64,000 bases of DNA from assembly GCF_009690905.1 (NCBI RefSeq), contig NZ_VOSW01000029.1, positions 1 to 64,000 of the forward strand, in the 5' to 3' direction. The notes beneath the pieces are model-generated. The model saw nothing but the letters and a program-made list of their open reading frames with translations. It had not been told where the DNA came from and made no database searches. Numbering within the stretch: the stretch's first letter is position 1; each line of letters begins with the position of its first letter. The stretch comes from Paraburkholderia madseniana (GTDB taxonomy: Bacteria > Pseudomonadota > Gammaproteobacteria > Burkholderiales > Burkholderiaceae). The translations under genes and the position numbers were made by a program. Below are positions 43,944 through 52,345 of the stretch, piece by piece.

Positions 43944-46251
43944 TTGTTATTCCTTTCGTGTAGACGTCGATAGAAACTTCGCGCTGAAGTTCGGCGAGCA
44001 AACTCATGGCGCTGGTGACACGCGTGGTCGAATCAGTCGTCAGCGAGCGCAAACCGCGCTCGAGGATGTCGATTGCTTCGGCGATGCGGCCGGTGGCGCG
44101 CAGCAGATCGGCGAGATAACGCGCGGCGTCCACGCGCGCCGGCACCGAGCCGAACGCGAGCGCAGTGGACAACGCGGTACGCAAGCCCAGTTCCGCAGCG
44201 TTCACCTCGCCGAGTGCCCACTGGGCGCGCGCCCGGGTGACCAGGAGTTCGCCCAGGTAGACCCGTTCCTGACGGGCGAGGGTTTCATCGATCGCGGCGG
44301 CGAGCATCGCCTCGCACGTTTTCGCACGGCCGGCGCGCAGCAGCAGCTCGCCGTGCTGCCATGCCATGAAGGAATAGAACAGCGCACCGCCGTTGCAAAC
44401 GACGTGGTTATCGTAGCCGTCGAGCATGACAGTTTCCGCTTCGTCGGAATGGCCGAGCGCACTGAGGTGGCATGCGCGAAGGACCTGCCCGACGCCCCGG
44501 TAGAACGCGAAGCCGTTCGCGATCGAGACTGACTCGAGTTCGCTCGCGAGGTGTCCTAGCCGGTCCATGTCTTCGAACAGGCAGGCGAGCCAGGCGGCGC
44601 CCTGCAGGTTGACGGCATGAGCGAACGCGTGCGCGCCGGGCTCCGATGAGCGCAGGATCAACATCTCCATGGCGCGCCGCGCCTGCACGAATGCGCCGAT
44701 CTGGTAGGCCGCGAGTCCTTCGAAAGTCAACGCGAGACTGGCGAGATCGATCCCTTGCGAACCCGTACGGGTGTCGTCGCGCGTCACGCCAAGCAGGTTG
44801 CCGCGCGCGAGACAGGCGAGGGCTTCCTCGCTGTCACCGAGCCAGAAGAGGGTGTTGGTCATCGCGACGTGAGCTTCGTCGAGCGACACCCGGTCACCGC
44901 CGTTCTGCGCGCGCTCCAGCATGTTTTGCGCGGTTGCACGCGCCTGTTTGAGTTGGAGCGTCGTCAACTGCGTGGTCCAGACGCCGAACTGGATCGCGGC
45001 GATTTCGGCGGGCGTGCAGACGCCTTCGCCGATGGCCAGCGCGGCGGCGTAGCAGGCGGTGGCCTCCGCGTAAAGCCAGCCGTGCACGCTACGCAGGCTC
45101 ATGCCGAGCAAGCGGTAGGCATCGAACTGAAGACGACGCGCGGCCTCCTGTTCATGGGGCGTCTGTAGCAGGTCGAGGCAGCGGCGCAACGGCGGAATGG
45201 CTTCGGCGAACTTCGATTCCTCGATCAGCGCGCTCGCATGTTCGAGACACTTGCGCGCTTCCCGGTGATGTTCCTCGCGCGACTTCAGACGCCGCTCGAT
45301 TGTCTTGCGGCCCACACCCAGCAGGGTGGCCGCCGCACTCTTGTTGTGCCCGGTCCGTTCGAGCGCGCGGTCGATCAAAAGGTCTTCGGCGGCGGCGAGT
45401 TTGTCGCGCCCTTCGAGTTGCAGCAGCATGTCGGCGAGGCTGGCGCGCGACACCGGTCCGCCGGTTTCGTTGGCGAGAAACGGCTCGAGCGAGTCGACGT
45501 CGATGTTCGTGTTTTCGGCGAGCACGCTCAACTGGCTGATCAGGTTGCGCAATTGCCGGATGTGGCCCGGCCATGCGTGCTGGGCAAGCCGGCGGACGGC
45601 GGCCGGCGAAAACTCCAGACGGCGCGTGTGCTGCGACGCGAAGTGGGTGACAAGCGCGGGGATGTCCTCGACGCGCTGTTCGAGTCCGGGCACGGCAAGC
45701 ACGAAAACCGCGAGCCGGTAGAAGAGGTCTTCGCGGAAGAGCCCTTCGCGTGCGAGTTCGCGCAGGTCGCGGTGGGTCGAGGCAACCACGCGTCCTGCGA
45801 AGTGCAGACTGGTGGACGAACCAATCGGACGGAAAGTTCGCGTTTCGAGTACGCGCAGCAGTTTGGGTTGCAGCGCGAGCGGCAGTTCGCCGATTTCATC
45901 GAGCAGCAGCGTGCCCTTGCCGACCTGCTGCAAAAGTCCCGGGCGGTTTTCGCCCGCGCCGGTGAAGGCGCCTTTAACGTGCCCGAACAATTCGGCTTCG
46001 ACGAGGTTCTCTGGAATCGCGCCGCAGTTGACGTCGACGAAGGGTTGATCCTGGCGCAGGCTGTGTGCGTGCACACGGCGAGCGACCAGTTCCTTGCCTG
46101 AACCAGTCGGCCCAAAAATGAGCAAGGGATGATCGGTGGGGGCAACCCGATCGATCATGCGGACCAGTTGGCGAAACGCTGGCGCGCCGCCCACGAAGGC
46201 GCCGGAATCAGCCTTGTCGTGAGCGAACGGAACGTCAGGGGTGTAACTCAT
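43933..46251 (-). CDS. Sigma-54-dependent activator with central Fis domain and C-terminal helical repeats
   Basis: A 772-residue protein. The AAA+ domain comes first: Walker A GPTGSGKE (47-54), the sigma-54-contact loop GAFTGA (94-99) and Walker B LLLDEI (115-120). A Fis-type helix-turn-helix follows at about 330-365 (NKSAAATLLGVGRKTIERRLKSR). The remaining 400 residues are alanine- and leucine-rich helical repeats like TPR units. Usual activators have the sensor in front and the DNA-binding part at the end; here the presumed sensor is behind. The start MSYTPDV at 46251 was chosen over an arginine-rich extension. It probably acts on the adjacent sigma-54 promoter. Confidence 0.87.
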   Translation of the reverse strand: MSYTPDVPFAHDKADSGAFVGGAPAFRQLVRMIDRVAPTDHPLLIFGPTGSGKELVARRVHAHSLRQDQPFVDVNCGAIPENLVEAELFGHVKGAFTGAGENRPGLLQQVGKGTLLLDEIGELPLALQPKLLRVLETRTFRPIGSSTSLHFAGRVVASTHRDLRELAREGLFREDLFYRLAVFVLAVPGLEQRVEDIPALVTHFASQHTRRLEFSPAAVRRLAQHAWPGHIRQLRNLISQLSVLAENTNIDVDSLEPFLANETGGPVSRASLADMLLQLEGRDKLAAAEDLLIDRALERTGHNKSAAATLLGVGRKTIERRLKSREEHHREARKCLEHASALIEESKFAEAIPPLRRCLDLLQTPHEQEAARRLQFDAYRLLGMSLRSVHGWLYAEATACYAAALAIGEGVCTPAEIAAIQFGVWTTQLTTLQLKQARATAQNMLERAQNGGDRVSLDEAHVAMTNTLFWLGDSEEALACLARGNLLGVTRDDTRTGSQGIDLASLALTFEGLAAYQIGAFVQARRAMEMLILRSSEPGAHAFAHAVNLQGAAWLACLFEDMDRLGHLASELESVSIANGFAFYRGVGQVLRACHLSALGHSDEAETVMLDGYDNHVVCNGGALFYSFMAWQHGELLLRAGRAKTCEAMLAAAIDETLARQERVYLGELLVTRARAQWALGEVNAAELGLRTALSTALAFGSVPARVDAARYLADLLRATGRIAEAIDILERGLRSLTTDSTTRVTSAMSLLAELQREVSIDVYTKGITNGI

Positions 46252-46643
46252 TACAAAATACGCTCCACGTGATCCGCGCGTGGAACAACGCGGAAATTGG
46301 CGTCGAAAAAGACGGGGCGGACGGCGATGCATCGGTCTGGTGCCTGGCCAGGTTTTCCGATTGCGTTGTCGGAACGTCCGTCTCAATTAAGAGACAGAGT
46401 ATGACGGCTTGTCGCCGATGTTGTCTTTTCGAAAATAACCCTCGCAACAGCGCGATTGCGGATTGCATCGCCATGTGCTGGGAGCCTGGCAAGCAGATGG
46501 GTTCTCTGCGGCGGAGGGGAGCGTAGAAATGAAAGTATCAGCGGGGAATGTGAATGTCAGCGGGAAATGAAACGTGTCCCGGGTGCCTTACCGGGCTCAT
46601 CAAATCCCGCTACCGCTTTATGGCGCGACAGGCCACGCTGCGA
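46252..46643. other. Gene-free gap with a short tandem repeat
   Basis: No gene is supported in these 392 bp. TCAGCGGGGAATG (46538-46550) recurs as TCAGCGGGAAATG (46557-46569) with a 19-bp period. The repeat could be a remnant of an insertion-sequence end; no transposase remains nearby. Confidence 0.35.
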
Positions 46644-47336
46644 TTACAGCCAGCGCCAGACGCCCGCGGCCCAACCGGTGAGTGGCATATGAGCCCAGGT
46701 CGCTACGAGCCACACAACGAGACCGCCCAACAACGCGTGCAAGCCGAACCCGCCCAGCCGCGCACGGCCAGCGGCGATCGCCGCGAACGGCAGGTAGCTC
46801 GTCTTCGACTCCCATTCAGGCCAGAGATCGGGCTGCAACTGCTCTTTCTTCCGGTCCTGCAAGGCGGCGCCGACGAGCGCGAGAACGCCGATAGCCGCTG
46901 CGACGATGATGTTTTTGGCCACCGGGAACACCGCGACGTGACACAGCCCCCACAGTACGAACGACCACAACATCGGATGGCGCGTCACCGCGTACACGCC
47001 GAGCGCCGCTTCCGGGCATGAAGCGGGCCGGCCGCCGGTGGGCAGCGCCGGGTTACGGATCAGAGAGCCCATCAGGAGGATCGACGCGATTAGCATGACC
47101 ACGGTTGCAAGCGCCCAGAGCCCGTCGCCTACCGGCCATAGTGGTGCCGTCAAAGGCGCCTTCAGGTAGGCGGCGATCAACCAGCCGAGCGTCACGAAGG
47201 CAACCAGCGAATAGACGCCCAGGAACCCCGTTTCGCCAATTGCGCCGACCAGACGCCTGCGCAGCGGATGGGACAAGACAAAGTGACTACCCACGAAAGC
47301 GACTGCCGCCGCCGCAACTGCGCTGGTGCTTCCCAT
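46644..47336 (-). CDS. NnrU-family membrane protein
   Basis: A 230-residue protein with five or six membrane helices and the family pattern FVGSHFVLSHPLRRRLVGAIGETGFLGVYSLVAF, YAVTRHPMLWSFVLWGLCHV and EWESKTSYLPF. NnrU proteins are associated with nitric-oxide/denitrification genes in some bacteria, but none are present here, and the reaction is unknown. It is a single gene. The 437 bp to its right (47337-47773) hold no feature I can support. Confidence 0.82.
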   Translation of the reverse strand: MGSTSAVAAAAVAFVGSHFVLSHPLRRRLVGAIGETGFLGVYSLVAFVTLGWLIAAYLKAPLTAPLWPVGDGLWALATVVMLIASILLMGSLIRNPALPTGGRPASCPEAALGVYAVTRHPMLWSFVLWGLCHVAVFPVAKNIIVAAAIGVLALVGAALQDRKKEQLQPDLWPEWESKTSYLPFAAIAAGRARLGGFGLHALLGGLVVWLVATWAHMPLTGWAAGVWRWL

Positions 47337-47773
47337 TGGCCCGGCTCCTCAGGTTGTATCGCTGGCTGACCGTATTGCGCGTGTTCCATTTCCAGTACCG
47401 AAGATTACTCCTTTGCGTTTTCCCGTCTTTGCCGCCTTCGGCGATCCTGGCCAAAAGTGCTGCCCGCAACTGGAAAGAGCTCGCAGGGCTCATCGCGGCT
47501 TTGCTCTGCGGAGAAAGGCTGTCACGGAAATTGCATTTTGCAGCCTGACCCCAACGGTCGCGTTGGCTTCTTAATCATTGGCTTGTTAATAGCATGCACG
47601 CGAAGCCAACATGCCGACTCATCAAGCGCCCCGTCACCCGGCGCCCGCATGCAAGAACCTGGACGCGCCATCGAACCGTCGTTGCTTTCCAGTCCTCCGT
47701 TTCCTAATCTGATCGGAGAGGCTCGGGCCAGTGAAAGTCGGCGAGCCGTCATGCACTCTATTGGAGGTCCGAA

Positions 47774-48421
47774 GTGTCGTTTGATCGAACTGAGACAGCC
47801 GTGGTTTTCATCGATCCGCAAGTCGATGTCTTAAGCAAGAATGGCAAGAACTGGGGCGCGGTGGGAGCAAGCGTGACAGAGAACAAGACGGTAGAAAACA
47901 TGTTGCGAATCTTCAAGGCGGCGAAGTCCGCAAAGTTTCCGGTCTTTATTTCGCCACATTACTTTTTCCCGACCGATCGCGTATGGAAATTCAATGGACC
48001 GTTGGAGGCCGATGAATTCGCAACAGGCACGTTTGCGCGTAGTGGTCAGCTGAATCTGGAAGGTTTCGAAGGCTCCGGTGCTGACTGGCTCGACGAATTC
48101 AAGCCTTACATCAACGACGGCGAGACCGTTGTTGTGAGTCCGCACAAGGTCTTCGGACCGCAAACCAACGATCTCGTCCTTCAACTGCGCAAGCGAGGAG
48201 TGAGGCAGGTGGTCCTGGGAGGCATGCTTGCCAACATGTGCGTGGAGTCACATCTGCGTGATCTGCTCGAACAGGGATTCGAAGTTTATGTAGTTAGCGA
48301 TGCCACTGCGGGACCGCGTCATCCCGTTTGGGGCGACGGATACAAGGCGGCAATGATCAACTACGCGTTTCTCGCGCACGGCGTGGTGACTACCGACGAA
48401 GTTGTGGCTTCGATGGAATGA
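47774..48421 (+). CDS. Isochorismatase-family cysteine hydrolase
   Basis: A 215-residue protein with the catalytic triad visible as D14 (VFIDPQVDVL), K125 (SPHKVF) and C156 (GGMLANMCVESH). Family members hydrolyse amides or vinyl ethers such as nicotinamide or isochorismate; substrate is not predictable. The start is a GTG with a strong TTGGAGGT ribosome site. The 3' neighbour, an alpha/beta hydrolase gene, follows in the same direction after about 200 bp. Confidence 0.87.
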   Translation: MSFDRTETAVVFIDPQVDVLSKNGKNWGAVGASVTENKTVENMLRIFKAAKSAKFPVFISPHYFFPTDRVWKFNGPLEADEFATGTFARSGQLNLEGFEGSGADWLDEFKPYINDGETVVVSPHKVFGPQTNDLVLQLRKRGVRQVVLGGMLANMCVESHLRDLLEQGFEVYVVSDATAGPRHPVWGDGYKAAMINYAFLAHGVVTTDEVVASME

Positions 48422-48617
48422 CGCACAAGTAAGATCGGCTGGCAGGCGAATAGACTGTCGGCGCTAAAAAACGCATTTGCCTGGTTGGGACGCCCCAGCA
48501 TGTTTCCCGGACGGACTGCCGACCACCTACCCACCCCGGCGCAATTTCTTATGACGCACGCGTTCACGCCGGTGGTTCATTTTTCTTTGACAGGTCGCCT
48601 TAGCAAGGAGAATGACG

Positions 48618-49442
48618 ATGAACACGGTCACGACCAAAGACGGCATTCAGATATTCTATAAGGACTGGGGAACAGGGCAGCCCATCGTTTTCTCACACGG
48701 ATGGCCACTGAGCGCCGACGATTGGGACGCCCAGATGATGTTCTTCCTGAACCTCGGCTTCCGTGTCATCGCGCATGACCGTCGGGGTCACGGGCGCTCA
48801 ACGCAGACGGCCGACGGTCATGATATGGATCACTATGCCGATGATCTTGCGGCCGTTACCGAGCATCTTGACCTTAAAAATGCAGTCCACGTGGGCCACT
48901 CGACCGGGGGCGGTGAGGTCGTTCGCTATCTCGCGCGTCACGGCGAGAGTCGCGTAACCAAGGCGGTGCTGATCAGCGCTGTGCCACCGCTCATGGTGAA
49001 GACCGCTAACAACCCGGAAGGTCTTCCCAAGGATGTTTTTGACGGATTTCAGTCGCAGGTTGCCAACAACCGCTCACAGTTTTACCGGGATGTCGCTGCC
49101 GGGCCGTTCTACGGTTATAACCGGCCTGGGGCCAAACCGTCCGAAGGCGTGATCATGAACTGGTGGCGTCAGGGAATGGAGGGCGGAGCCAAAGCGCACT
49201 ACGACGGGATCGTGGCCTTTTCCCAGACGGATTTCACCGAAGACCTGAAGAAGATCACAGTCCCGACGTTAGTGATGCACGGCGACGATGATCAAATCGT
49301 ACCTTATGCCGACTCTGGGCCGTTGAGCGCGAAATTGCTGCAGAACGGCACCTTGAAAACCTATAAAGGCTTCCCGCACGGCATGCCCACCACGCAAGCC
49401 GATACGATCAATGCGGATCTCCTGGCGTTCATCAAATCCTGA
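48618..49442 (+). CDS. Alpha/beta hydrolase, cofactor-free haloperoxidase type
   Basis: A 274-residue protein with the oxyanion loop FSHGWPLSADDWD, nucleophile S95 in VGHSTGGGEVVRY, acid in MHGDDDQIVPY and histidine in GFPHGMP. The sequence is close to non-haem chloroperoxidases/arylesterases, which can also make peracids. The ATG at 48618 is preferred to the one at 48612 because AAGGAG ends two bases before the latter. Confidence 0.88.
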   Translation: MNTVTTKDGIQIFYKDWGTGQPIVFSHGWPLSADDWDAQMMFFLNLGFRVIAHDRRGHGRSTQTADGHDMDHYADDLAAVTEHLDLKNAVHVGHSTGGGEVVRYLARHGESRVTKAVLISAVPPLMVKTANNPEGLPKDVFDGFQSQVANNRSQFYRDVAAGPFYGYNRPGAKPSEGVIMNWWRQGMEGGAKAHYDGIVAFSQTDFTEDLKKITVPTLVMHGDDDQIVPYADSGPLSAKLLQNGTLKTYKGFPHGMPTTQADTINADLLAFIKS

Positions 49443-49954
49443 ATCGTCAGGCATCCTGGTGCGCTGGGGCGAGCAAGCGACGGATCTACCTCGTAAGCGG
49501 CCATTGCCTTCAATTCAGATCGGCCGTCCGTTGGCAGGCCAGCGTGTGTGAAAACACATTGATCGCCTGAAGTCCAGGACCAGATGGATATGCCCTGACT
49601 TTTTCAGGGATCAGGCCACTTCGGTCTCGAATGCGAAGAAGGCGATCCCGGACTTCAGGAAGGCTGCCACTTGATTCAATACGCATATATGCCAGCTCAT
49701 TCCTCCCGGGTTAGAAGGCCATCCAGGCGGATAACAGTTGGCAAAGCGATTGAAGGCAATTATTTGCCGTGACATCGGCGTCACCTTAGGTCAAGATTTG
49801 TGCCGGGGCCGTGGCAAATAACTTCGACAGGCTGGTAAATTGGGCAGCGCAAATGCGCGCCCCACATAATCCAGATGATGCCGCGCGAAGCATCAACAAT
49901 TTCAACGCCGGAACCTTGCCTGAGAAACCCGGTGAATCCTTTATTCTGGAAATA
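49443..49954. other. Gap before the quorum-sensing kinase gene, with inverted repeats
   Basis: CCTGAAGTCC (49566-49575) has an exact inverted copy at 49650-49659, and a CCCTGA/TCAGGG hairpin lies between them near 49594-49612. The arms could close a structured RNA of about 95 nt. No gene is recognised, although the kinase frame stays open back to a GTG at 49811. Confidence 0.4.
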
Positions 49955-51298
49955 ATGGACGCAACGAGAATACCTCCGCGGGGCGCCCGCACGGTGGTGC
50001 CGATCCGCTTATTCCTTGCCCAACTGTTCGCTCCTGCGTTGCGAAACCTGCAATACGTGAGCCGCCGGATGCGCCCCTTCTCGATCGTTGCGATCGTCGG
50101 CTTCCCGCTCTATTACTATGTCTGGAACGATCTCTTTCCCCAGCCTTACGAGAACCTGCCGCTGCGGCTAGTGGGCTCCGCGCTGTTCATTCCCATCCTG
50201 TTTTCCGACCGCTGGCCGTCGTGGGCGAAAAAGCTCTTGCCGTACTACTGGTACGCGACAATCTTTTACTCGCTGCCGTTCTTTTTCGCGTTCATGTTGC
50301 TGAAAAACAATGGCTCGAACGTCTGGATCGAAAGCGCGCTGATTGCCGCTTTCGTCATGGTGTTGCTGCTCGACTGGCTCATGCTGCTGCTCAATTTTCT
50401 GATCGGCATTGCTCTCGCGTATCTCGCCTATTGGGCAACCACCGACGTTGTCAGCATGAATTCGACGTATCTTGTCCATCTGGCGATTTTTTCGTTTGCT
50501 ATAGCGATCGGCGTCGTCGCCAACTATGACACGGAGCGTATTCGAGTCGAGCAGGAGCGGGCAATGCTGGCAACTGCCGGTAGCATTGCCCACGAACTAC
50601 GTACGCCGCTGCTCGCCATCCGTGCCGGCGCGGCGGGCCTCGGAAGCTACCTGCCTTTGCTGCTCGAAACGTACGGCATCGCTCAAGGCGGCGGGCTAAG
50701 TGTTCCCAAGATCCGCGTCGCCCACCTTCATTCCATGGACGGAGTACTCTCCCGCATTGAACAGGAGGCCGTTCATTCCAATACCATTATCGACATGCTG
50801 CTCGCGAACGCGCGGTTCACCGGCGGGCATTCCCAAAAGATTGCACAGTGCTCGATCAGGCAATGTGTGGAGACCGCGCTCGACCGCTATCCATTTCGCG
50901 GAGGGGAGCAACAACGGGTGCTCACGGATCTCATCAATGACTTCACGTTCGAAGGCTCAGACATGCTGGTGGTCCATGTGCTCTTCAATCTGCTAAAAAA
51001 TGCGTTCCGCGGCATGGCAGATGTCGACAGCGCGCTGATCTCGATCCGGCTTGCGTCTGGACCACGCGCGAACCAACTCCTCTTTCGCGATACCGGCGTC
51101 GGCATCGCGTCCCATGTACTTCCCCACATCTTCACGCGGTTCTATACGTCATCGACTGAAGCCGATGACGCCTCCGTCGGCACCGGCATCGGACTCGCAT
51201 TCTGTCGTGACGTCATGCGTGTGATGGGCGGCTCCATTGACTGTACGTCTATCGAGTACATGTATACCGAATTTGTGTTGACCTTTCCCAAGCCATGA
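49955..51298 (+). CDS. CqsS/LqsS-type quorum-sensing histidine kinase
   Basis: The N-terminal membrane domain of about six helices closely follows CqsS, the alpha-hydroxyketone sensor: GFPLYYYVWNDLFPQPYENLPLR and SLPFFFAFMLLKNN. The kinase part has H213 in AGSIAHELRTPL, the N box HVLFNLLKNAF, DTGVGIA and GTGIGLAF. No receiver is fused, unlike Vibrio CqsS but like Legionella LqsS. It overlaps the response-regulator gene by ATGA. The start is uncertain: ATG 49955 gives a short tail before helix 1, GTG 49811 would add 48 residues. Confidence 0.88.
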   Translation: MDATRIPPRGARTVVPIRLFLAQLFAPALRNLQYVSRRMRPFSIVAIVGFPLYYYVWNDLFPQPYENLPLRLVGSALFIPILFSDRWPSWAKKLLPYYWYATIFYSLPFFFAFMLLKNNGSNVWIESALIAAFVMVLLLDWLMLLLNFLIGIALAYLAYWATTDVVSMNSTYLVHLAIFSFAIAIGVVANYDTERIRVEQERAMLATAGSIAHELRTPLLAIRAGAAGLGSYLPLLLETYGIAQGGGLSVPKIRVAHLHSMDGVLSRIEQEAVHSNTIIDMLLANARFTGGHSQKIAQCSIRQCVETALDRYPFRGGEQQRVLTDLINDFTFEGSDMLVVHVLFNLLKNAFRGMADVDSALISIRLASGPRANQLLFRDTGVGIASHVLPHIFTRFYTSSTEADDASVGTGIGLAFCRDVMRVMGGSIDCTSIEYMYTEFVLTFPKP

Positions 51299-52326
51299 CG
51301 ATGGATACGATCAAACCATTCTATTTTCCGACAACGGTTACGTTCGTCGACGACAGCGCGGCATTCCTGTCGAATCTGTGCCTGCAACTCGAACCGTGCC
51401 TTGCCTTCCGGCTCTTCAGTTCGTCAAGGGAAGCCCTGCGGTTCGTGAATGAACGCCATCGTTCCGGTGCACCTGAGGAACAGATCTTCGCTCCGTACCG
51501 GGACCGAACCGATGAGGACGAGGCACAGCAGGTCATCGCGATGAGCGTCGACACCGTCCGCAATCGGGTGTTCGACAACGACCGATTTCAGGCAACATCG
51601 GTTGTCGTCGTGGATTACGACATGCCGGGGCTGAACGGTCTTGAATTCTGCCGGCGCATTGCTGACCCTGCCGTACGCAAGATCATGCTGACCGGAAAGG
51701 CGAACGAGCACATCGCGGTGGAGAGTTTCAACGAAGGCATCATTCATCGCTTCATTCGCAAGCAGGACGCATCGGCCATCAGCGCCTTGAATCGCGCGGT
51801 GCGCGATATGCAGAACGCATACTTCGATAACAGGTGTCAATCCATCCTCGACACGCTGGTGACATCGGAATATACGTTTTTGCGTGACGAAGCGCTGGTC
51901 GCGCGGGTAAGGGAAATCTTTGATTCGCTCGGTATTGTTGAACATTACCTTTCATACTCGCCAAACGGGCTACTCATGCTCGACAGTACCGGCAAGTCCT
52001 ATCTGCTGATTGTCCACACGAACGAAACGCTGCGGGGTGTGCGTGAAATAGCCAGCGTACAAGGCGCACCAGCGGGCTTTTTCGACGCCCTGGACAGCGG
52101 CGCGAGTTTGCCGTACTTCTGGCAAACCAGCGGGTACTGCCCTGCGGACGGCATCGCGTGGGAGAGCTATATGCACCCGGCAATCCGGTTTACAGGGCAA
52201 CAGCTTTACGCTTATGCCGTGATCCCCAATCCGCCCGGGTTCGATCTGAGTCACGTGCTGAGTTACGACCGCTACCTCGAGTGGCTGGACCGCGACATAC
52301 AGAAGACATGGAGTTCACTCATGTGA
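51295..52326 (+). CDS. Response regulator of the alpha-hydroxyketone system (LqsR/JqsR-like)
   Basis: A 343-residue protein with receiver features: acidic pair D19-D20 (VTFVDDSAAF), phospho-acceptor D107 in VVVDYDMPGLNG and conserved T/K in LTGKANEH and IRKQD. About 87 residues separate the acidic pair from D107, roughly twice the usual distance, so the receiver has an insertion. The last 190 residues (about 150-343) are not a recognisable DNA-binding or enzymatic domain. The start overlaps the kinase stop, and the gene is convergent with the synthase gene. Confidence 0.83.
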   Translation: MTMDTIKPFYFPTTVTFVDDSAAFLSNLCLQLEPCLAFRLFSSSREALRFVNERHRSGAPEEQIFAPYRDRTDEDEAQQVIAMSVDTVRNRVFDNDRFQATSVVVVDYDMPGLNGLEFCRRIADPAVRKIMLTGKANEHIAVESFNEGIIHRFIRKQDASAISALNRAVRDMQNAYFDNRCQSILDTLVTSEYTFLRDEALVARVREIFDSLGIVEHYLSYSPNGLLMLDSTGKSYLLIVHTNETLRGVREIASVQGAPAGFFDALDSGASLPYFWQTSGYCPADGIAWESYMHPAIRFTGQQLYAYAVIPNPPGFDLSHVLSYDRYLEWLDRDIQKTWSSLM

Positions 52327-52336
52327 ACTCCATGTC
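52305..52336. terminator. Perfect stem-loop at the convergent ends of regulator and synthase genes
   Basis: GACATGGAGTTCAC (52305-52318) and its exact complement (52323-52336) form a 14-bp stem with a TCAT loop. The response-regulator stop codon lies within it. There is no T-run on either strand, so it may stabilise or separate the two transcripts rather than act as a standard intrinsic terminator. Confidence 0.55.
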
Positions 52337-52345
52337 ATGCCGCTA

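Noticed and set aside
43375..44532. A 385-codon plus-strand frame running into the activator gene
   Set aside because: Its second half is antisense to the activator's repeat domain and the first half has no motif or ribosome site.
46538..46569. Tandem TCAGCGGG repeat as an insertion-sequence end
   Set aside because: Only two short copies are present, with no transposase gene or matching opposite end, so it is not called a mobile element.
49443..49810. An Rsm-type small RNA before the quorum-sensing kinase gene
   Set aside because: GGA triplets occur at about the number expected by chance, and no convincing promoter-terminator pair was found.
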